Program-made: the position numbers and the translations under genes
From: an uncultured Caldilineaceae bacterium
Lineage (GTDB): Bacteria > Chloroflexota > Anaerolineae > Caldilineales > Caldilineaceae
Direction of reading: 5' to 3'
DNA: 64,000 nt
Assembly: GCA_951813625.1 (NCBI GenBank)
Contig: CATOTS010000010.1
Coordinates: 1 to 64,000 of the forward strand
Part shown: positions 57,901-64,000 of the stretch, in pieces
How the letters are laid out: each line of letters opens with the position of its first letter
How positions within the stretch are numbered: the first letter of the stretch is position 1
The notes under the pieces: model-generated
Database searches by the model: none
What the model was told of the DNA's origin: nothing
What the model saw: the letters and a program-made list of their open reading frames with translations, nothing else

Positions 57901-58872
57901 CACAATCCCGCTCCAGTCGCCTGAACTGCCGTTAAAACGCGCCCGCACCTTCACCTTGTAGCGCACACCCTCGTCCAGCCCCGTTATCGTATACGTGTTC
58001 GTCGTCGGAAAAGCGTTGCCCGACGAGTCCGTCCACGTCTTGAAGCCCTCGTCCGTCCGCGCCCAGCTAAGCCGGTAGTCCACCGGCGTCTCCACCGGCG
58101 CATCCCACGTCACCTCCAGCACGCCGGCCTGGTTGCTCACCAGCCGTACCGCCCCAACCGAGCGGTCGTCCCCTGGCGTTGGCGTCGCTGTTGCAGTGGG
58201 CGTATCGGTCGGCGTTGCCGTCGGCGTTGGTGTCGCTGTCGGAGTCGGTGTCGCCGTTGGCGTATCGGTCGGCGTAGGAGTGGGCGTTGCCGTCGCTGTC
58301 GCTGTGGCCGTCGCTGTGGCCGTCGCTGTGGCCGTTGGAGTGGCAGTCGCTGTCGATGTCGCAGTCGGCGTTGCCGTCGGCGTGTCAGTCGGTGTCGCCG
58401 TAAACGTAGGCGTTGCAGTGAACGTCGGCGTATGCGTCGGTGTCGCTGTCGGCGATGCCGCTATGTCCGCCTCAACCACCTCGCTCCAGCCGCCGGGCCG
58501 GCCGTCGCCGGTCCCCTGGTAGCGGGCGCGCACCTTCACCTTGTAGCGCTCACCTTCGTCCAGGCCGCTGACCGTATGCGTATTCGTCGTGGGGAAGGCA
58601 TTGCCCGATAGGTCGGTCCACGTCTTGAAGCCATCGCCGACACGCGCCCAGGTCACACGGTAGTCTACCGGCGTCTCCGTCGGCACGTCCCAGGTAATCT
58701 CTAGCTCGCCGGGCTCGCTGCTCTCCAGCGCCAGGTTGTGGACCGCCTTCACGTCCTCCTGCGCCGCCGCATCGTCTACCGCCGAAAGCAGCGCAAGGCA
58801 TACCATCAGCAGCGCCGCCAGCAGCCAGACAAAGAGAACCTTATATAATGAAGACTTCCGCTCTACTGCCAA
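48919..58872 (-). CDS. giant secreted multidomain LRR surface protein (3,317 aa)
   Basis: Starts at a TTG (58872) behind GAGGGGAAGAAG. Residues 1-38 are a signal peptide (LYKVLFVWLLAALLMVCLALL). Approximate layout: FN3 39-141; Thr-Pro linker; FN3 232-335; LRR block 362-686; PPC-like domain 714-837; beta-sandwich with AFNFRVAFSEAI 892-998; linker of 12-residue PTPTDTATATPT repeats; LRR blocks 1100-1389, 1428-1797 and 1828-2297; PPC-like 2355-2480; short LRR 2513-2648; LRR 2728-3317. Each LRR block opens with DREALVALYNATDGANWT-like and GTWYGV caps and ends in a capped Cys (LGLPFC). Repeats follow the plant-like NQLSGSIPSELGNLDSL form. Likely an adhesin or host-binding surface protein. The last LRR block holds a 435-bp tandem repeat, and the gene ends at an in-frame TGA. 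Confidence 0.9.
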   Translation of the reverse strand: MAVERKSSLYKVLFVWLLAALLMVCLALLSAVDDAAAQEDVKAVHNLALESSEPGELEITWDVPTETPVDYRVTWARVGDGFKTWTDLSGNAFPTTNTHTVSGLDEGERYKVKVRARYQGTGDGRPGGWSEVVEADIAASPTATPTHTPTFTATPTFTATPTDTPTATPTATSTATATPTATATATATATATATATPTPTPTDTPTATPTPTATPTPTATPTDTPTATATPTPGDDRSVGAVRLVSNQAGVLEVTWDAPVETPVDYRLSWARTDEGFKTWTDSSGNAFPTTNTYTITGLDEGVRYKVKVRARFNGSSGDWSGIVRADVASAATDTPTPTETSTATPTDTPTATPTPTATVEGNSAATDREALVALYNATDGANWTNKTNWLSQEPIGTWYGVTSDANGRVTELRLGGNQLNGAVPAVLGNLDKLEDLYLDHNQLDGTIPAAIGDLGSLEYLNLASNQLTGTIPSALGNLENLLALALGNNPLGGGIPAELGDLDNLKILTLENSQLSGKVPAFLGSLDHMRLLDLSANRLTGPVPSQLGDLDGLRHLNLSFNTLTGTIPAALGGLDELENMSLRNNQLTGTIPSELGGLDRLKYLYLQDNQLTGTIPTALGDFANLQTLNLANNQLTGAFPTFLLDIRSLTSLYLSGNSISGCIPPLAVNLLEGNELTSLGLPICATATPTATATETPTPTETPTPTPTATPEGFTSSGSGTSSDPYIVSDPTGVTAHSILDHVADLTRSASVYYRWDVGNRAGEWTITTDALPNGHDFDLYARDDQGSGWDDQDRSFDGDEEVTVDVEAGGHIVVRVQNYDGGAPRDLKLSIEPPLAFSLQVLDPTDTPTATPTDTATATPTATATATPTATATATATDTPTATATPTATPSLTASFEDMPAGHTGAAFNFRVAFSEAIDASAADLRDHALLVTGGTVTGAEQVDSRSDLWQFTIAPNAGADVWVILPATSLCSAEGSVCTAGGKPLFNRSEATVRAPAPTDTPTPTDTATATPTPTDTATATPTPTDTATATPTPTDTATATPTPTDTATATPTPTDTPTATPTPTDTPTATPTPTDTATATPTPTDTPTATPTPDLQSLQQLVILDEDDGRDAASDREALVAFYNATDGDNWTDNTNWLSEDEIGTWNGVTTDASGRVTELHLSQNGLSGSIPAEFGNLSRLKEMDIQYNGLSGSIPTELGGLSRLENLDIDSNRITGTIPSELGNLANLKKLVLTNNQIAGTIPSELGDLAKLEWLYLDYNILTGTIPTELGNLSRLQVFELGDNGLTGTIPTFLGDLDKLRSLDLGSNVLTGTIPSELGGLDKLIFLYLHDNQLTGTIPSELGDLEELLEVRIATNQLSGCVPKEWEEIASNDFDDLGLPFCTDATATPTPTATDTPTATPTDTPTATPTPTDTPTPTPTVEGDISPDRDALVALYNATRGPDWTNADNWLGSKPIGTWYGVTTDEDGRVTELRLAGNRLWGSMPAELGDLEELTYLDLSDNWMKGPMPAEWGDLDNLTHLDLHDTFLGGKIPAVLGDLDSLSYLDLRFSELGGSIPAELGNLDSLTHLDLSRNNLNYSIPAALGDLANLTYLDLQQNALSGSIPAALGKLESLTYLNLNRNNLSRPIPAALGDLANLQEFYAVYNQLPGPIPSELGSLASLQRLDLSRNRLSGSLPAGLGDLASLTYLDLSENRISGSIPTELGRLASLRRLDLSYNRMSGSLPAELGDLASLTYMSLGRNQFSGSIPAELGSLSGLSYLTLGGSQLSGCIPASLYLIPINNLASLGLPYCEDPGPTATPTATATPTATPTSTATATPTATISADPSDREVLVALYNATRGHVWTHSRNWLSGEPIGDWFGVTTDENGRVTELRLSRNELTGTIPVLLARLDNLKHLDMGFNRLVRGIPVELGNLDNLQVLDLSWNWDLDGSIPGQLGNLESLQELRLKNSGLSGGIPPELGNLTNLRVLDLYGNRDMGGAIPSELGGLANLTVLDLSYNDLSGSIPAELGNLGKLKELALHGNDLSGSIPSELGNLVKLERLRIGSNSFSGAIPSELGSLSSLQYMELGYNELNGSIPGALGSLTNLFYLGLDFNQLSGSIPAELGSLASLRYMLISANNLSGTIPAELGNLESVEWLSLSGNELSGSIPAELGNLDALEKMELGGNSLSGTIPAELGNLDNLRWMSLAGNKLSGSIPAALGDLDNLATLYLSSNELSGSIPSEMGNIRTLGGLYLESNQLTGPIPASFAKLVNLTIVYVTGNQLSGCVPDALRTVASHDFASLDLPFCGDATATPTATATSTPTATPTDTPTPTDTPTPTDTPTPTDTPTPTATPTPTNTPTPTATPEGFTSGGSGTSSDPYIISDPTGVTAHSILDHVADLSRRQSVYYRWDVGNRPGEWTITTDASPNGHDFDLYGRDDRGSGWDDQDRSGDGDESITVDVLADGHIVVRVQNYDGGAPTDLKLSIEAPDAVDPPVSDPTDTPTATATPTATATATATPTATPTVERSAATDKEVLVALYNATDGDNWGDNTDWLSSDPVGDWYGVTTDANGRVTMLSLNLNQLSGPLPAALGNLDQLQNLYLYDNQLTGKIPAELGNLGNLEKIFLSSNNFSGCIPKALFDVPTSDLDAISLPQCEDPTATPTATPTTTATATATATDTPTATATHTATATPTATATPTATPTHTETPTATPTATVTHTATATATPTATATHTATPTPAVNAAHREVLVALYNATGGGNWTNNDNWLSGEPLEDWHGVTTDAGGNVTDLYLRENNLSGSIPAELGNLESLRSLDLSSNRLSGPIPPELGNLGLLERLSLGPNELSGSIPTELGNLDNLTRLVLQINDLSGSIPSELGNLDSLEALWLNSNELSGSIPSALGNLDSLTRLHLSNNQLSGSIPSELGNLDSLEELTLDYNQLSGSIPSELGNLDSLTRLVLQINELSGSIPSELGNLDSLRTMFLGHNELSGSIPAELGDLANLTHLILSGNQLSGSIPSNLGSLTLTHLNLSNNQLSGSIPSALGNLGSLTLTHLNLSNNQLSGSIPSELGNLDSLEELTLDENQLSGSIPSELGNLDNLTRLVLQFNELSGSIPSELGNLDSLRTMFLGHNELSGSIPAELGDLANLTHFFLSSNQLSGSIPSNLGSLTLTQFNLSNNQLSGSIPSALGNLGSQTLTRLDLSNNQLSGSIPSALGNLDSLEDLTLDDNQLSGLIPSELGNLDNLTRLVLQLNELSGSIPSELGNLDSLRTMFLSHNELSGSIPAELGDLANLTYLFLSGNELSGCIPSVLRNVANNDLDELGLSFC
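48995..50290. repeat. higher-order tandem repeat, period 435 bp, in the last LRR block
   Basis: The marker AAGAAACATC occurs at 49081, 49516 and 49951, exactly 435 bases apart, and GAAGCACGAGCCT recurs at 49152 and 49587 with a variant near 50022. Each unit of 145 residues contains six LRRs, and units are almost identical, so this is a recent in-frame multiplication of roughly 2.7 copies within the gene. Confidence 0.85.
55600..55875. repeat. 36-bp tandem repeats encoding the Thr-Pro-Asp linker
   Basis: About seven consecutive units encode PTPTDTATATPT, several identical at the DNA level. They sit between the beta-sandwich domain and the second LRR block of the giant protein. Confidence 0.8.
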
Positions 58873-59856
58873 ACCGGCTTCTTCCCCTCGCGCGATGCTG
58901 GATCCCTCTCCACCTTCTGCCTGCGTACACGTTCCCTCTCCTCGCGGCAGGTTCCAAGCCAGGATGATCCCTGGCCATTCCTATGCCATCACAGAGAATG
59001 GGCCCTCGCGGCCGGTAAAGCTAACGCCAGCCGCGTTCTACATCTCCTGTACCGCAGCGGATTCGACCGCACGCGTCAATCCGGCCTCAACCGGGCCAAT
59101 GCTGGTGATTGAATTGTCGAGAGTTTGGGGGAAGAATGCTTCCGGGGGTACGAGGTACAGCGCAGATTGATGCGCTGTCCATTCTGGAAAGCATGCCGAA
59201 TGGAGAAAGGTGTATGTCTGACCGGCAACCCGTCCCAGATGATTCATAAAGAATAATGTGAACTCTGACGGGAAATGAATGCCTATAATGTTGTTCTGAA
59301 TGTCAATGGTATGACCTTTGACGCCGAGAGTATACAATCTGCACCCGGCGCCCGTCAAATGCGATTTCAACAATTCAGCGCAGCATTCGGACAGCCCTGA
59401 TCCTGACATGGCCTCAATATAGACGGTTGTCCTGCTCCCTGCTGTTGTGCCGGTGGTGGCTACTCTGCGCCCGCGTCAATCCGGCCTCGACCCGGCCGAC
59501 GCTGTCATCTGAATTGTCTGGAGATAGAGAGGCTGCCGCCGCACGAATCACACTCTCCCGGGCGGAAGTGCGGGCCCTCCATTCAGGACCATGTCCCGAA
59601 AGGCGATAGGCAATTCTGTGACCGGCAACCCGTCGAAGCTAAGCCAAGAGGCGGATAAGAATGAATGCCGACGATGATTGCGCTATGCCAATTTCTTGAT
59701 AATTCTGACAGTATATGCAACATCACCGAATGCCTTTCAATCCCGATTTCAGCCATTCAATGCTGCGAACCGGTCAGACTGATCTCGACACCCCTTCAGC
59801 CAAGACGGTTGTCGCACCCCCCCTTGATTCTGTCTCGGTCGCAGCTCCGCCCACTC
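58873..59856. other. spacer between the two giant LRR genes, with a duplicated short coding fragment
   Basis: Nearly 1 kb. Two parts of it are related: 59040-59290 and 59460-59700 share the peptide pattern GRVAG..PEW.A..SA, then DNS, then EAGLTRA, on the minus strand. Only the first is an open frame with a start (59038-59409). No promoter could be assigned with confidence. Confidence 0.5.
59038..59409 (-). CDS. hypothetical protein, possibly a gene remnant
   Basis: 123 residues, unrecognised. The N-terminal half includes SGSGLSECCAELLKSHL and VKGHTIDIQNNIIGIHF, the C-terminal half GRVAGQTYTFLHSACFPEW and VEAGLTRAVESAAVQEM. The C-terminal half has a degenerate partner in the same orientation at about 59460-59700 (GRVAGHRIAYRLSG, PEWRARTSARESVIR, GRVEAGLTRAQSS). 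The RBS is weak. It may be a decayed downstream neighbour of the LRR-protease gene or a small live gene with a broken duplicate. Confidence 0.35.
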   Translation of the reverse strand: MSGSGLSECCAELLKSHLTGAGCRLYTLGVKGHTIDIQNNIIGIHFPSEFTLFFMNHLGRVAGQTYTFLHSACFPEWTAHQSALYLVPPEAFFPQTLDNSITSIGPVEAGLTRAVESAAVQEM

Positions 59857-62800
59857 CTACCAATCCGGGCCGCAGGTTGTCGGCATGGCGGTTTCGCCGA
59901 AAATTTCATCGACCAGCGCGGCCAGGTCGGCGTCGTATTCTGCCAGAGTCGTCGAGGCATGGTATCGATTCTGATACGAGTCGGTCAACTGGAACGAGAC
60001 GGCCTGGCCGAAGTACTCCCAGTGGTTGGTGGCCGAATAGCTGCCTATCCACAGACCGGCGTCGAGCGCATCCTCGTACATGGCCAGCAGACGGGGGTCG
60101 AAGGGGTCGGCTTCCAACAGGTAATGCACCAAGTGCGCAATCTCGTGAACCATCGTGTGGCAGTACGGGTCATATTGCGGCGTGTGCGCGATCCAACTGA
60201 AGGTGTATTTCTGCGCCAGACCCCTGATGCCAGGTTCGATGCTGACGGCGGTGCGTTTGGCGGCGAGCTGTGCAAGCAGGTCGGGCCGGCTCTTGAACAT
60301 ACCGGTAATGACCCCCTGCGCCCGAATCAGATATGAATCAGGCGTGTACCAGGCGGTGAGCACGCCCACGCCGCCGGCTTCGGCGTACTTGCCAAAGGAC
60401 GAAAGTCCGAGATAGGGCGGCGGCGCTGGGAACTGCGACCCGCTCACGACCGCCGCCTCCTCCTCCGACCAGGCGCCGCGGTTGTCGCTGGCGTCGCGGG
60501 CGCGCACGCGGAAGTAGTAGCTGCGGCCGTCGGTCAGCGCCGTGTGCGTGTGGGAGGTGGTGGTGAGCATCTCGCTTGCGCTGGCCCACAACTGGTCAGA
60601 GCTGTCCCACACCCAAAGGTCGTAGCTGGCGGCGTTCGTCACTGCGTCCCACGTGACGGTGACCTGGCTGCCGGCGACGCTGGTCGTCAGGTTCTGCGGC
60701 ACGCCCGGCGCAACCGCGCTCTGATCATCGGTGCATGTCGGCAGGCTGAGGCTGTCGAGCGCGGCCAACACATTTGTGTTTCTGATTGCAGTCCGGTCAA
60801 ACGCTGCCGGCAGGCAGAGACTGTTGCCTGCCAGGTCTAGCCTCGACATCGTGGTGAGGTGGCGCAGCCCCTCGACCGGCCCGCTCAACTGGTTGTCCTG
60901 GAGCTGCAGCTGCCCCAGGTTGTTGAGTGCGCTCAGGTAGAGCAGCGGTCCGCTCAACTGGTTGTCGTACAAGACCAGTGAGTAGAGTCTGTTGAGTGCG
61001 CTCAGGTCCGGAATCGGGCCGCTCAACTGGTTGTCGGCGAGATGGAGAGTCCACAATTGTGTCAGTGCGTTCAGGTCCGGGATTGTCCCGACCAGGTTGT
61101 TGGAAAAGAGATTCAGCTCGGTAACGCGACCGTTTTCATCGGTGGTCACGCCGTGCCAGGCGCCGATAGGTTCAGCGCTCAGCCAGTTGTCGTTGTTGGT
61201 CCAGTTGGCGCCGCCGGTGGCGTTGTAGAGCGCGACGAGCGCGGCGCGGTCGGCGGCTGCGGTCTGCGGGTCGGGCGGGGCCGGGGCCGGCGGCGGCGTG
61301 TCGGAACAGAAGTACAGGTCGGCCTGGTACATGTCCGAATCGGTGACGCCGCGCAACCCGTCGGGAACGCAGCCGCTCAGGCTGTTGTCTCTCAGGTATA
61401 ACGACGTCAGGTTGGAGAGATTGCCCAGTTCGCTCGGAATCGAACCGCTCAGGTTGTTGTAGCGTATCCACAGCGTTTCGAGCGTCTCCAGATTGCCCAG
61501 CGTGCTTGGAATCGAACCACTCAGTTCGTTGGAATGCAGGTACAAGACTTCCACGCTGTCGAGGTTGCCCAGTTCTGACGGAATCGGACCGCTCAGCCGA
61601 TTGACCGCGAGCCGCAGCGACTCCAGCTTGTCCAGGTTGCCCAGCGTCGCCGGTATCGAACCGCTCAATTCGTTTCTGTCCAGCGACAGACCGGTCAGCT
61701 CGACCAGGTTGCCCAGCTCGCTTGGCAGCGAGCCGCTCAACTCATTGCTGCCCAGCGACAGCCTTGTCAGCTTGACCAGATTGCCCAGCCCGCTCGGTAT
61801 CGAACCGCTCAAACTGTTGCTGCCCAGCGACAGATTGGTCAACTCGACCAAGTTGACCAGCTCGCTTGGCAGCGAGCCGCTCAACTCGTTGCTGCCCAGC
61901 GACAGACTTGTCAGCTTGACCAGGTTGCCCAGTTCGCTCGGAATCGAGCCGCTCAACTCGTTGCTGCTCAGCGCCAGGCCGGTCAGGTTGACCAGGTTGC
62001 CCAGTTCGCTCGGCAGCGAACCACTCAGATTGTTGCTGCTCAGCGACAGATAGGTCAGGTTGACCAGGTTGCCCAGTTCGCTCGGCAGCGAGCCGCTCAA
62101 CTCGTTGCTGCCCAGCGACAGCCTTGTCAGGTTGACCAGGTTGCCCAGCTCGCTCGGCAGCGAACCGCTCAGATTGTTGTCGCTCAGGCTCAGGTCAGTC
62201 ACCTTGCCGTCAGAATTCGTCCTGACGCCGTGCCAGGTGTCTATCGGTTCCTGGCTCAGCCAGTTGGTCTTGTCCGTCCAGTTGGTGCCGCCGGTGGCGT
62301 TGTAGATGGCGACGAGCGCGTCGCGGTCGGTGCCGTCGGCATCGGTGTCAGGCGTTGCCGTGGGTGTGACGGTTGCTGTCGTTGTGGGCGTGACGGTGGC
62401 CGTGGTTGTGGGCGTGGCGGTGGGCGTGGTTGTGGGCGTGGCGGTGGGCGTGGCGGTGGCCGTGGTTGTGGGCGTGGCGGTGGCTTCAAGCGCGGCGTCT
62501 GAACAGAACTGCAGGCCGGCATAGTCTATATCGGTGTCGGCGACGTCGCGCAGCCCGTCCGGCACACATCCGCTCAGTTCGTTGCCCGAGAGCGAAAGGG
62601 TGGTCAACTCGACGAGATTGCCCAGCTCACTCGGAATCGGGCCGCTCAGGTCGTTGTTGTAGAGCGACAGGGAGGTCAACTTGACGAGATTGCCCAGTTC
62701 GCTCGGAATCGAGCCGCTCAACTCGTTGCCCGAAAGCGACATCCTGGTCAGGTTGACGAGATTGCCGAATTCGCTGGGTAGCGGGCCGCTCAGTTCGTTG

Positions 62801-64000
62801 TTGTAGAGCGACAGGTTGGTCAGGTTGGAGAGCTTGCCCAGTTCGCTGGGCATCGACCCGCTCAGGGTGTTGCCTGAGAAGGAGATGCTGGAAAGGTTGG
62901 CAAGGTCGCCCAACTCTTTCGGGATCGGCCCGCTGAGCTCGTTGGAATGGAGCGCCAGCGAGGTCAGGTCGCTGAGTCTGCCCAGCTCGGCCGGAATCGA
63001 CCCGCTCAAATCGTTGGTGTTGAGGGACAGACTGGTCAGTTTGTCGAGGGCTCCGAGCGCAGCCGGAATCGAACCGCTCAGACTGTTGCTGGAGAGCCTC
63101 AGAGACGTCACCTTGCCGTCCGAATCCGTGCGGACGCCGTACCAGCTGCCGATCGGCTCGCTGCTCATCCAGTTGGTTTTGTCGGTCCAGTTGCCGCCGT
63201 CGGTCGCGTTGTAGAGCGCCACCAGCGCGTCCCTGTCCGAATAGCCGCTGAGGTCGACCGTTGCCGTCGGCGTCGGCGTGACAGTCGGTGTGGCCGTCGG
63301 TGTCGGCGTATCTGTCGGCGTCGGTGTATCCGTCGGCGTCGGCGTGACTGTCGGGGTGGCCGTCGTAGTAGGCGTCGCTGTCGGCGTCGCTGTAGCGGTC
63401 GGTGTGTCAGTCGGCGTGGGTGTATCAGTCGCCGTCGCAGTCGGCGTATCGGTTGGATCGGAAATCGGCGAGCCGACCGCCGGAGGCGCTTCGATCGACA
63501 GCTTCAGATCGGTCGGCGCGCCGCCGTCGTAATTCTGCACGCGCACCACGATGTGGCCGCCAGCCAACGCTTCGACTGTAATCTCCTCGTCTCCGTCATA
63601 GCTGCGGTCCTCGTCGTCCCAACTGCTGCTGCTGCGGTCGTCGCGGCCGTAGAGGTCGAAGTCGTGGCTGTTCGGCGACGCGTCGGTCGTGATCGTCCAC
63701 GCGCCGGGGCGGTTGCCGACGTTCCAGCGGAAGTAGATCGAATCGCGTGTATTCAGCTCGGCGACGTAGCCGCGTATCGAATGCGCGGATACGCTGGCCG
63801 GGTCGCTGACAAAATACGGATCGGACGAGGTCCCCGATCCGCTGGATGTAAGCGCTTTCGGCGTGGAAGTGGGCGTTGGCGTATCGGTCGGTGTTGGTGT
63901 ATCAGTCGGCGTGGCCGTCGGCGTGGCCGTCGGTGTAGCTGTCGCGGTCGCTGTTGACGTCGCGGTGGGCGTGTGTGTGGCGGTGGCTTCGACACAGAAC
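59857..64000 (-). CDS. second giant LRR protein with C-terminal zinc metalloprotease domain (5' end outside window)
   Basis: Open from the window edge to 59857 (1,380 codons present). Order from the N-terminal side: Thr-Pro linker; PPC-like domain (about 63845-63470); linker; LRR block (63255-62500); linker; LRR block (62330-61310); LRR block with a shorter repeat (61260-60730); FN3 domain (60715-60430; SVAGSQVTVTWDAVTNAASYD); and a terminal 190-residue domain (60420-59857). That domain has HTMVHEIAHLVHYLLEA (HEIAH at 60133-60147) and, about 45 residues later, NHWEYFGQAVSFQL, whose Glu is a candidate third zinc ligand as in gluzincins and lethal-factor-type proteases. Two Cys (DPYCHTMV and TTCGPDW) could form a disulfide. 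Secretion is inferred from the domain set; the signal peptide would lie outside the window. Confidence 0.85.
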   Translation of the reverse strand, partial: FCVEATATHTPTATSTATATATPTATPTATPTDTPTPTDTPTPTSTPKALTSSGSGTSSDPYFVSDPASVSAHSIRGYVAELNTRDSIYFRWNVGNRPGAWTITTDASPNSHDFDLYGRDDRSSSSWDDEDRSYDGDEEITVEALAGGHIVVRVQNYDGGAPTDLKLSIEAPPAVGSPISDPTDTPTATATDTPTPTDTPTATATPTATPTTTATPTVTPTPTDTPTPTDTPTPTATPTVTPTPTATVDLSGYSDRDALVALYNATDGGNWTDKTNWMSSEPIGSWYGVRTDSDGKVTSLRLSSNSLSGSIPAALGALDKLTSLSLNTNDLSGSIPAELGRLSDLTSLALHSNELSGPIPKELGDLANLSSISFSGNTLSGSMPSELGKLSNLTNLSLYNNELSGPLPSEFGNLVNLTRMSLSGNELSGSIPSELGNLVKLTSLSLYNNDLSGPIPSELGNLVELTTLSLSGNELSGCVPDGLRDVADTDIDYAGLQFCSDAALEATATPTTTATATPTATPTTTPTATPTTTATVTPTTTATVTPTATPDTDADGTDRDALVAIYNATGGTNWTDKTNWLSQEPIDTWHGVRTNSDGKVTDLSLSDNNLSGSLPSELGNLVNLTRLSLGSNELSGSLPSELGNLVNLTYLSLSSNNLSGSLPSELGNLVNLTGLALSSNELSGSIPSELGNLVKLTSLSLGSNELSGSLPSELVNLVELTNLSLGSNSLSGSIPSGLGNLVKLTRLSLGSNELSGSLPSELGNLVELTGLSLDRNELSGSIPATLGNLDKLESLRLAVNRLSGPIPSELGNLDSVEVLYLHSNELSGSIPSTLGNLETLETLWIRYNNLSGSIPSELGNLSNLTSLYLRDNSLSGCVPDGLRGVTDSDMYQADLYFCSDTPPPAPAPPDPQTAAADRAALVALYNATGGANWTNNDNWLSAEPIGAWHGVTTDENGRVTELNLFSNNLVGTIPDLNALTQLWTLHLADNQLSGPIPDLSALNRLYSLVLYDNQLSGPLLYLSALNNLGQLQLQDNQLSGPVEGLRHLTTMSRLDLAGNSLCLPAAFDRTAIRNTNVLAALDSLSLPTCTDDQSAVAPGVPQNLTTSVAGSQVTVTWDAVTNAASYDLWVWDSSDQLWASASEMLTTTSHTHTALTDGRSYYFRVRARDASDNRGAWSEEEAAVVSGSQFPAPPPYLGLSSFGKYAEAGGVGVLTAWYTPDSYLIRAQGVITGMFKSRPDLLAQLAAKRTAVSIEPGIRGLAQKYTFSWIAHTPQYDPYCHTMVHEIAHLVHYLLEADPFDPRLLAMYEDALDAGLWIGSYSATNHWEYFGQAVSFQLTDSYQNRYHASTTLAEYDADLAALVDEIFGETAMPTTCGPDW

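Overview
The window is GC-rich, gene-dense chromosomal DNA from a bacterium that is most probably a Chloroflexota (Caldilinea/Anaerolineae/SAR202-like, free-living or host-associated). That assignment is inferred. It rests on very large secreted LRR proteins joined by Thr-Pro linkers, the mix of Gfo/Idh dehydrogenases, aldo/keto reductases and phytanoyl-CoA dioxygenase-like enzymes, and a GAAC-N4-GTTC SOS box. No rRNA, tRNA, CRISPR array, transposase or phage gene was recognised.

Layout. (1) 1-4759: the 5' part of alaS (minus, frameshifted near 430), then an ABC-2 exporter operon of one ATPase and two permeases. (2) 4859-5337: copy A of a non-coding element with 14-bp terminal inverted repeats and 8-bp target duplications; copies B (18227-18534) and C (25732-26018) lie further on. 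(3) 5359-15589: a carbohydrate and small-acid catabolic region. It holds divergent Gfo/Idh genes around a promoter/operator, a GH63-like glucosidase, an FAH-family hydrolase, a methyltransferase, a class IV aminotransferase, a small membrane protein, a PhyH-type dioxygenase and a transaldolase-like protein. (4) 15763-18182: two tandem sterol desaturase paralogues separated by a perfect-palindrome terminator. (5) 18694-28881: a DUF4058 protein, then an esterase, an AGE-family epimerase, a second PhyH protein, a glutamate-semialdehyde-type aminotransferase, ThuA, an aldo/keto reductase and an AAC(3)-like acetyltransferase. (6) 28897-38786 (minus): a compact nine-gene operon with a BNR/sialidase-like protein, HpcH/HpaI aldolase, MDR dehydrogenase, class III aminotransferase, amidohydrolase, two-domain ferritin-like protein, two aldo/keto reductases and a Gfo/Idh enzyme. 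It looks like a complete but unassigned catabolic pathway.

(7) 39283-44117 (minus): an SOS mutagenesis cassette, imuB-dnaE2, whose sigma70-type promoter carries a LexA-like box inside its 17-bp spacer. (8) 44108-45832: a repeat-rich stretch with solo repeat cores, a second dispersed repeat and a 15-bp minisatellite, plus one small membrane protein. (9) 45833-48153: an FG-GAP repeat protein and a secreted coiled-coil/SH3b protein. (10) 48439-64000 (minus): two giant modular surface proteins. The first is 3,317 codons (signal peptide, 2 FN3, 6 LRR blocks, 2 PPC-like domains, Thr-Pro linkers). It stops at an in-frame TGA, after which the same frame encodes another 160 codons with a third PPC-like domain. 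The second runs off the window edge and ends in an FN3 domain plus a zincin-type metalloprotease domain with an HEIAH motif.

The most unusual items are the giant LRR locus (in-frame stop, 435-bp higher-order tandem repeat, LRR-protease fusion), the MITE-like family, the SOS cassette promoter, and the nine-gene operon with its di-iron-type protein.
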